NCBI RefSeq assembly: GCF_023343835.1
Contig: NC_064437.1
Coordinates: 26,325,001-26,389,000, forward strand
DNA from: Lagopus muta
Taxonomy: Eukaryota > Chordata > Aves > Galliformes > Phasianidae
Direction: 5' to 3'
Length of the DNA stretch: 64,000 nt
Shown: positions 55,615-64,000 of the stretch, in pieces
How the letters are laid out: every line of letters begins with the position of its first letter
Position numbering within the stretch: position 1 is the first letter of the stretch
Notes under the pieces: model-generated
What the model saw: only the letters and a program-made list of their open reading frames with translations
Told to the model about the DNA's origin: nothing
Databases searched by the model: none
Program-made: the position numbers and the translations under genes

Positions 55615-57559
55615 ATGTTTTAAGAATTTTTTCGCATGAGCGCAGCTGTTGTGATCAGATATCTGGGAGGTAGAAGCACTGAGTGAAAATAAAGGCATTT
55701 TTCAGCACACACCCATGTATCTCCATATCTTCACGCATATTTATTTTGCTCTTAGTTGAGCTTTAGCCTTTTAACTGCTAGCGGTAGTTTTAAAGCATGC
55801 TTTTATTTTTTAAACCCCTCTTAACTTTTGGCAAAGAATCATCTTGGCGCTGCAACTTTGCCAGCCCCCATCCATCCGCATCTCCTACTTGAAGCCTAGC
55901 AGCACAGCCGTTCCCTTGGCACTGAGCAGAGCGAGGCTGATGCAGTTTAGAGCCTGGTAGGTCTGTTTCCTCCCTTCTCTGCTCTGAGCGTGGTGAGGAG
56001 CTACAGGTTCCTGGCAGCGTGCTTGGCAGCCAGCTGACGCAGCACGGCGCTGTGTCCTCCCATTCTCGAGCGCAGAGCTCCACCATCAGGTCAGCCTGCT
56101 CTTCCTTGGTTTTAATTAGTGTACTTCTTCCTGCTGAGTCTTTATCAGCGCAGGGAGCTCGTTTTTGTTGAGATAATTAGTGCAATATTCTCACCTAGGA
56201 GGACAAGCCCAGAAGGTATCTTCTGTTTACTGCAATATTTTTTTAATGTGAACTGAATTCTCAAAAACGGTTATGATTGGAACTACAGATTCCTTTTCAA
56301 CACTAGTAAGAAAATCTGGAGGAGCAGAGAACTTTGTTTTACCTTTTATTGCTTCTGCCAGCTAGTTTCCTTTCCACGTTAGGAATCGCTCCCTCTTTCC
56401 TCTTTGCTTTTGCTCCTTGGAGGTTAGCATTAAATCTTTCAGATTGCCTCTGCTGGCCTACATATAGCAAATGCTTCCAAAACATGGATTAGAAAGGAGA
56501 GCTTACTCTTGTTGCTTCTCCTGTGTCCTGCTCTCCGTGCTGTACTTTGTGCGTGGTGTCCTTGTTGTGATCAATGTGTCCAGGTGAATGGCCTCTTTGC
56601 CCAGTATTATAGTTTGGCTTGTTAAATAGTTTGTTTAATATCTACCAGCAATATTGATTTTCGTTATTTCCCCCCTCCTCTCGCCCTTTCCTTGTTTCTC
56701 TGGAAAAGCTTAGTTGATGAGACAGTCAAACAGCCATGTATGGTGCATGTGTTTAATTCTTTCTGAAAGCAGCACCTAAAATGTTCACTTTTTATGAAAA
56801 AAACTGGGAGAGCAGGTAGTTATACATGCAGTGAAGGCACTGACAGTTGCAGTATGTAACCAGAGAGTGACAATTCCTGGAGCAACCCTATACCGCATCA
56901 TGGCCCCAGTTGTACAGGAATACGTGTGCACCTGCATGAAGCTGGTCTGATCTGTAAAGCAGTTCAGTCCTCCTACTAAAGCAAGAGGGAATAGTATTAC
57001 AGTGGTGTTAAGAGCATCGTTTCGTAGGTAGGTTGGATTTTCTCCTGCAATAGACACCTTTGGACACTTGTTGATACCCGAGTTTCAGCTTCAGCATGGA
57101 CAACCCTCCCTCTCCCCCTAAGAATGGGAAGCTTCAGGTGGTAGGTTAAGCTTCAGTGTGTCAGTGATTCAGCCAGTGTAGAAGTGATGTTGGTTTATTC
57201 TGTACCATCAGTATCTTTCTTCTCTTAGAAACATCACTGCATCCTTTCCTACGCCCTAGTTCTCTATATAGGAGAAATCTATACTTAGTTGCCCCTTTTG
57301 TATGTTACTGTATCCTGTCCCATTTTAGAACAGCACCTTTTTCCTTACTATCAGAGCACCTTTCAAAACTCGGAGTACTGTTGTCCCCTTCTTTCCCTCA
57401 ATTTCTTTTCTGTCTTGTTTCCTTCGAGCCTTCTTCTCTGCCTCTTGTCCATACCTTCCTTTCTTTCCTTCTTGGCTTGCCCATTCACCCTCCCTGATTG
57501 TGTAACAGTGACAGCTTGCTGCCTCAAAACAGAGCATTCAAATGAATTCGCTTAGCCAA

Positions 57560-57576
57560 TAACTTCTGTGAAGTTG
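57560..57576 (+). promoter_or_regulatory. Putative CDE stem-loop 2 in RC3H1 3'UTR (perfect stem)
   Basis: AACUUC-UGU-GAAGUU is a perfect six-pair stem, extendable by one U-G wobble, closed by C-G with a UGU (pyrimidine-purine-N) triloop. It satisfies the published CDE consensus UUCYRYGAA with complementary flanks. It would be included only in transcripts ending beyond 57.6 kb. Confidence 0.55.
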
Positions 57577-60500
57577 CCTTTTCTAATGGTGTTATTACTC
57601 AGTGATGCACAAATGTGATATTGCCCCTACTGGTAGGCAAACGAGGGATCTGTATAAACATGGTAAACTGCTGTTTTTCTTTAAAGGAGAGCCAAAGACT
57701 TGTGCTTTACACTTTTTTTTTTCCTGGTGTAGCCATTTGATTGTCAAATCTTTGTAGGGTTCTGTGAGTTGACTGTATTATCCTAACAGAAATTTTAAAA
57801 TCTTCACAATTGTCAAGCCTTACCCATGCATTGTGTTGTGGAAAACCATTCCGTGTAGTCATACAAATTGCCATGTACTGAGATGTATCTGGGGTATTCT
57901 GACATGTTCTGTCTCCCGTGTGCCCTCCCAGCTGCTCGAGTGGCTCATTTAGAGAGGGAGAAGAAACAGAAATTTTGTATAATTGAAGAAGCCTTGTCTT
58001 AGTTTAAATTGACTTGAATACTGATTTGAATTATCTTTATTTGCAGTAAAAGATAAATCTGTGCTACAAACAGATTTATTGAGCTATTGAGCCCTTTGGA
58101 ACTGAAAAGGTACATCAAACTAGCATTAAATTAGATGGATAAAAAGCAAACTCATACGACTACCTTGTCTCATGACAGCAAAAAAGGCAAAATCCTTTTG
58201 GAAAGGACTAGGAAGGAGGCTTTTCACTGATAAAAATAAAAGTTCACTTGCATTTCCCTGCCTAACTTAAATTCTTGCAGACTGTTACTCAGATTTTTGG
58301 GTTCAGAGAGAAATCTGTGAGGAGCCTAACTCCTTGCTGCCATTTCCACTTACAATCTGAACCATAACGAAGCAAACTGCAGGATGGTTTCCTGAAGGAG
58401 TGCAGTACAAACTACCTATTTCACGCCTACTTGTATGGTCCAACAAATTCAGAGCTAACAGTCAGGAGGCTCAGCAGCAGGAGTGCTGACTCACCTTCCC
58501 TGTTCTAAAGTGAGGAACGAAGAAAACCCGTATCAGCAGCGTGCAAGTGCTGTGTGTGTCCACGTGCAGATGGAGTATTTGTCGTCTTAGAATAGCTAGA
58601 AGGAACACAGAGCAAGGCTGGCTGTTTCTATGACTTCACTGCCATGTTCGGATTTGGTCGCCGTTCGTTTTTACAGAACATCACCTCCTACTCTGAGCTA
58701 AAAAAAAAATAATCAAGTGTCAGCAGCTTAACCTTTTGTATGACAGCAGATCAATTTCCCTGGATGAAAAAAAGAAGCAAAGTTCTTGAGTTGTTTAAAA
58801 AGGAGTTTAGACATGAATTAGAAAGACCATCTGCCTTGCTTGCATAAAGTCTGAATTTGAGGAGAGTGAGGTCAGACCTTGGTGCTAGAAGTTGGATGGC
58901 TGCTGCTTGCAGTACCCGAGCACGCAGTCTGCATAGCACAGATTGATCTTTCTCAGATCAAGCATAGCTTGGAATGTCAAACACTGCACTGGGGATTCTG
59001 TTCTCCACACTCAGCTGTTATCAAGTGCATTAACTCCTACTGAAAGGAGGAAGAAAGAGGCTGAAGAGTAAATCAGCTCAAGTTATGTAAGTAAACAGTT
59101 CAGGGGAACGTTATCCCAGCCGAGTCCTCTTACCTAGTTAATAAGTGGTCTTTACTCTTGTGTAGGAGGAAGCTCAGTGTTGTCATTGTCTGTGAGGCGC
59201 TTCTTGTGATGCAGGTAGGGTCTTGATTAGCAGGGAAAGGAGAACAAACTTAATACTGATTTATTTACTTTTTATGGCAAGAGTAACAGGGAGTGGTGGA
59301 AACTCTGAACGCTGTTGTAAGTTAAGAGGGTGCAGTTTTTTCTGAAAATTCCTAATAAAAAGAGCATGTGGGAATTTGGATTTTTCTGCATCCTCTTCTT
59401 TCTACATCAGAAACATCCCAGTCATTAGAAGCTTAAAAATCTGTGACCATAGTAATCAAAATTGGATGTCTTGTAGCTTAGTAACGTAAATAATTAACTA
59501 TTTGTCCCAGTCAATCTTTGCAATTTCAGTGAGTTGGCGTATGATTTTAGTGCAGATTGCCAAGTGTTCAGCATTTTGGGCAGTTTAGGTGCCTGGCTGC
59601 ATCCAGCACACAGTTGGATGTTTTCCTGCTCCAGGAAACAAGAGAGTTCTAGGAAAAATCAGCTTCAGGTGGAGGAAACACAGCCTTGAGAAAAACAGAA
59701 GTAACAGGTGGTGCAGTGTCTCTGAAAAAATAACAACACAACGCATTACAGGTAATGGGGTTACGTATGAAATGTGAATGGGAAAAAATATATGTGTAAG
59801 GAAAAAAAAAAAACAACCTTGTGGAGTATTTGATGTTTAAGAAATGATTTGCTTCCTTGTACTGTTAAATGGATTTATGGATAGTTCTGTGGCAGGCCGT
59901 ACTCACAAGTCTTTGGCATCCGAACCAGATTGTGTACTGGATGAATCCCACAACTGGACGTGTGCACTGACCTCTTCATTTCCAGCTTTTCAAAATAAAA
60001 CTTGGTAGCAGCACTTTAGAAATGTGTAAAGCAACAGAGTGGAAACCCTGTTTGCATCACAGCTGCTCCAGAGTTTACAGTTGGCCCCTTTTATCTGCAG
60101 CCCCTTCTGCAGGAAGCTGCTGTAACACAGGCAAACCCAGCACACCAAACGGCTTGGTTTTTCCAATTTTAAGGAGTTCCCGTTACCCCTTTGGCCTTTG
60201 CTTGCTGTGTAAGCAGCCTCTGTGCTAAGAGGAGCTTTCCTTGAAGTCAGCTTAGCAACTGTGCTGTAGCTTGATTATTTGCCCCGTTTTCTATACCCAG
60301 TAACATGGTGTCAGGAGCTCCTTCCTCATTGTAGCTGTTGCTATGGGGAGGAAGAGGTGGGGCAAAGCGCTCGTGAGAAGAGAGAGGAAGAGTTACAGGA
60401 CGGTCAGTGCAACAGCTCCCAGCTCCTCTTGGAAATATCTGCTTCCAGTTGTGGGATTTCTCTATAGATGACTTTTTTTCTCTTGTTTTTGTAAGCCTAG

Positions 60501-60723
60501 GTGTTTGTTTGGTTTTTTTTTGATCTTGTTAGTTCTGTACCGGTCTCCCCGAGACATACTGCAGTCATTATCACCTTTTTGGGTGGAGTTTATTTTTTGG
60601 TTTGTTTGGTTTTTTAAATAACTTTTTAACATTGGTGCATATATGCTTGGGATAGAGCTCATGTAATTTTCCAATCGTATTGATTGTATGTGATTGTGCC
60701 CTGCAGAGGTATATTTAACAAAA

Positions 60724-60750
60724 AATAAAAAGGATAGTCTAGGTAATAAA
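60724..60750 (+). terminator. Distal poly(A) signals of RC3H1
   Basis: Two AATAAA hexamers (60724-60729 and 60745-60750) follow a UAUAUUUAAC stretch and are followed by a GT-rich stretch (TTTGTTGAGTCAGG). This is the arrangement expected at a 3' end. The choice is inferred from the expected UTR length and the signal pair. Confidence 0.5.
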
Positions 60751-60770
60751 GGAGACCATGAGATTTGTTG

Positions 60771-63700
60771 AGTCAGGTTATGAACTATTTCTTGAATTTA
60801 TTTAGGATTTTGGATAAGTGAAATTCCTTGTCTGCTGTTCTCATAAGTCACTGCTAAACAAAGCGTCGTTATTCCCATGTGTTGAGCTGGTTCTTTTCTT
60901 GCTTTTTTCCTCCCCCTGTTTTTCTTTCTTTCCTGCTTCGCTTTCCCATTGAAAAATAATAATTCTTAAGCCTTATGTGGATGGCTGACTGTTGGAGTGA
61001 TTTTGTGAATATGTGCTGTGTGTAACTATCGGGACGCTTTCAATAGAAGTAGAGATGAAGTAGAGCTTATGAGAAGAGTTCCATCAAGTGAATTCTTTGC
61101 AAGTTCAGGGGAAGCTGGAAGCCTTGTACACACACTGAGCCTGCAGGCACTGCAATACCTCTCCTTGAAGCATGAGGTACTTTCCTGCCTTTTGGGAAAA
61201 CCCAGGTGACAAAAGGAGTAGAAGAGGTCGCTGTATCTGACTGCCTTTACTCCTGCAATAGACTTCTCATGGTGGGAAGAACAGCCTGCCAGGTATTGTG
61301 CTGCAGTAGGACGGAGCGGGCTGAAGGAGGCAAGAGGCAAGGGAGGTCCAGAGGTCTGAAAGTCAGTGTTTGTCTCCCTGTTTCTTTCTTAAAGTACAGA
61401 GCCTACGTGTCACTTGTGTTAAAGAGCAAGGAAGCGGAGACCTATTGCGTGTGCATGATGGTGACATAGAAAAAGCCTTATGTTGAAATGCTGTTTCCTT
61501 TCCTCTCTTTGCTTTGCTTTTCTCCCTGTTCAAGCTGGCTCAGCCTCACCTTGCTTTCACAGTGTCTGAGAGTCCTTTGAGTTGCAGATCCAACAAATGC
61601 TTGAACCGGTGGAAAGGTGGTGATTCACTACTTGGTCTGTAAATAGATGGAAGAGTCTACAAGGTCTTATCTGCTTTTCTGTCAGCATTTATATTAAATG
61701 ATAAATTAATGGAGAACACTGAAATATCTGTCATTTTCTGTCTCGGATGAATGTGCATTCCTCTGGGTGTGCTGTCCTGATGGCGTATGGGTTCAGACCA
61801 AGGTGTTGGTTCTCCTTGGGCCTGGAGCATGAGAGATGCTGAATGGCAGAGAAGCAGCTGCTTCTGTGGGCTGTCTGTTCTCTGCCTGCCTGCAAGCCAG
61901 GTCGCTCCTTCCAACAAGAAAGAATGTTCAACATAACCCATTTTGCTAATTGACTGGAGGTCCAGCATGCAGTGAGCACCAAATGCTGTCCTCACTGCCT
62001 TTAGGGCAGTCACACAGCTGGCCTCTCACTGGGTCACTTGAGACATTCATTTCCTATAAAGAGAGTTGTGTTTGGTAAGCAATCATGTGGAAACTGGGTG
62101 TTTCTGCAGGCAATGGTTCCCTTTCTCATTTTCCCCACTGGTCTGAGGGCTCAAGGATGTTCAGGTACACTTAAAACCAGCTTGAACTTCTGCGGAAGTT
62201 TGCTTGAAAAAAAGAAAAAGAAAAAGGTGTGAATTGCTGCAGAGTCTGATCAAAGGAACTGAATGGGGAGCTTTGGGGAAACCTGCTGGTTTTTTTCCTC
62301 TGGCCTCCTCAGGGGTGGCTCTGCCCAGCCAGTGCTGAGCTGTTAGTTTGAGCTGAACCCGCAATAAATTGCCACTTACCTACTGCACTCAAGATGGGTA
62401 TTTATCAGCTCCCCTGTGGAGTATGGCTTGGGCAGCTGATGGATCCCTTCAGCCCTATGCTGGGTTTGGGAATAAATACTTAGAGGAAGCCCCCAGCTTG
62501 CCATCTTCTTGCATTCTGCAATTAGCCTCGCCGCTAATAGGGCCACCATCATAAAGGAGTTGTTCCTTTGCTCTGTTTTAGACGTTCTGCCTCTGTTTGC
62601 AGTGAGTGCATAGCTGCAGTGCTGCTGTGCCTCATCACGCTGGTGAGCCTTCAATCCCGTAGCTTGAGCTGCGTGGGATGTGCAGAACACAGTGGGTGCC
62701 TGCCCCTGTTTCACGTGGCATAGAGCTACCCCTCAGCACTGGATGAAGAGCCCCTGCTTGGGTGCAGCACACTGCTGTGCTGGGAGCAGAGAACAGGCGA
62801 TCCCTTCTGAAGGCTCCGGGGCTGTGAGCAGACCTTACCTCAGTGGTTACACCAGCACTGCTGGGAGCACTGTGAGCAGCACAGCTGAGCCCTTCCTTGC
62901 GGTGCGCTGCTCGCCTGGAGTTGCTGGGTGCTGCTCAAAGGGCACCGTGTGGCTTCTGTGCTCGCTTTGGACAAGGCAGCCCTGCTGGAGGATGGGTGAG
63001 AGCAAGAACGTGTGCGAGACTGACGTGTTGGGCACAGCCAGTTTCCAGGTGCTGCTTATGGCCCTGGGCTGTAACGCAGCCTTGCTTTGGAGGCCCTCCT
63101 CTGCAGCCTGGGAGCACAAGCGCTGCTCCTGAGAGCTGCGTTTTGCTGAGCAATGAGGTACCAGAGTGAGATTCACAGACACCTCAGGGGTTGGGATTTG
63201 GTGACCTCTGGAAAACTTTTTCACGAGCAGTTAATTTTTTTATTGGCAAGAAAGGAAGGCACCTTTGTGTGAAAGGAAGGCACCTTACGTTTGTAAGGGG
63301 TAGGTGGTCAAACTTTCCCTTGTCAGATTGAACTTTAAAACCTCTTTCAAGCCAAACATTGCTTTTTTGTTTTCCTGCTCTTTGTTTAACCTTCTGCAGC
63401 GGTCATCAGCCTTTGGCCCCAGCATCCTGCCCCCATCCTGCCCGCTGCTGGAGCCCAGTGTGGAGCTGCTCTGGGAGCCTAGGGCTTGAGCACTGCCTGT
63501 CCTCCTGGGGATCTGCATTTACATCCAGAACACAGGAGGCTGGAGGCACCAGGCCGGGTAAGAGAAACCACTTCTGCTAATGCTTTGTTTTTAACTGAAT
63601 CACAGCTCCATTTTCGTATTGAAGGAACTCAGGCTGCTGCTGCTCTGGACGTGGGGCTTCTGCCCAGGACATGGGGAGCTTAGAACATCACAGTTCCCAT

Positions 63701-64000
63701 CAAGGAGCAATTTGTGCCCAGCTCACTGATGGACTGTGCTTCATCTTATTTCTTTGTGGCGCTGCTTCATGCTGCGGCGACCGCTTTGTAGGCTGGGTTG
63801 TCCTGGGTGAGCACCAACCCTGGCCTGGCTGCGTAGGAGCAGCCCTGGTCTGCTCTGCACCGGTCTGGGGGAGGGGAGCAGTAGAGAAGGGTTTTCTGTT
63901 GATCTCTAATCAGGTTGAGCTGCTGGGCTCAGAGGAGTGCTGCAGGACTGCCAGGGCAGGTAGCAGGGCTGAGTGCAACGCTTGTTGTGGGATGAAGGCA
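60771..64000. other. Intergenic region downstream of RC3H1
   Basis: No reading frame with recognisable similarity was seen on either strand. GC content rises after about 62.6 kb, with several short Cys/Ser-rich open frames that look spurious. A 16-bp sequence (GAAAGGAAGGCACCTT) is repeated at 63250 and 63271. In mammals the next gene past the RC3H1 3' end is SERPINC1; none of its exons were recognised here. Confidence 0.65.

Larger units (their letters stand above)
53423..60770 (+). other. RC3H1: RC3H1 3'UTR (end inferred)
   Basis: There is no coding potential for about 7.3 kb after the stop codon, and the sequence is AT-rich with scattered T-runs and many poly(A) signals. Candidate AATAAA hexamers lie at 55321, 55547, 55688, 58235, 59354, 59994, 60724 and 60745. 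The closely spaced distal pair would give a UTR of about 7.3 kb, similar in length to the human RC3H1 UTR. Two CDE-like stem-loops and a Pumilio-like motif lie inside. Shorter isoforms from the proximal signals are likely. Confidence 0.7.

Noticed and set aside
62680-63224. Overlapping Cys/Ser-rich frames of up to 150 codons on both strands downstream
   Set aside because: There is no domain, no splice-site pattern and no similarity to the expected neighbour. The composition reflects locally higher GC.
63250-63286. 16-bp repeat GAAAGGAAGGCACCTT
   Set aside because: Two short copies 21 bp apart without further structure; treated as simple local duplication of little interest.

Overview
This window is vertebrate nuclear DNA, almost certainly from a galliform bird and most likely chicken. 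Signs of this are CR1-type LINE tails, AT-rich introns with poly-T splice tracts, a CpG-island promoter, and a protein nearly identical to mammalian Roquin-1. It holds one protein-coding gene, RC3H1 (Roquin-1), on the + strand, complete from promoter to probable poly(A) site. No bacterial features, CRISPR arrays, tRNAs or rRNAs were seen, and no second gene.

Layout. 1-4240 is intergenic, AT-rich sequence with one CR1 fragment. 4245-5420 is the CpG-island promoter with a non-coding first exon ending at 4828. 4829-23436 is an 18.6 kb first intron with two CR1 fragments and a small GC-rich patch that could be an alternative first exon. 23437-53422 holds exons 2-20. I joined the exons by hand; the start codon is at 23572 and the stop at 53420-53422. 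The spliced reading frame is 3369 nt (1122 residues) and keeps phase across all 18 junctions between coding exons. 53423 to about 60770 is the probable long 3'UTR. 60771-64000 is intergenic sequence with no recognised gene.

Protein. The order is RING finger (residues 14-53), HEPN-N, ROQ core, HEPN-C (about 89-404), a CCCH zinc finger (419-438), a long proline-rich disordered region, and C-terminal coiled-coil segments. Roquin-1 binds stem-loops in 3'UTRs of inflammatory and T-cell mRNAs and recruits deadenylation and decay machinery. The RNA-contact residues K220, K239 and R260, and the residue mutated in the mouse sanroque strain (M199), fall at exactly those numbers here.

Most notable observations: two stem-loops matching the Roquin target motif (CDE) lie in the gene's own putative 3'UTR. 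Both known MALT1 cleavage sites are retained, one with a P2 Pro-to-Ser change that still fits the protease consensus. A 78-bp, 94% identical direct repeat flanks exon 7. The final exon has a 23-bp tandem duplication in its polypyrimidine tract and an NAGNAG acceptor. A roughly 12-residue segment known from mammals is absent at the exon 12/13 junction. I found no novel multi-gene system and do not claim one.
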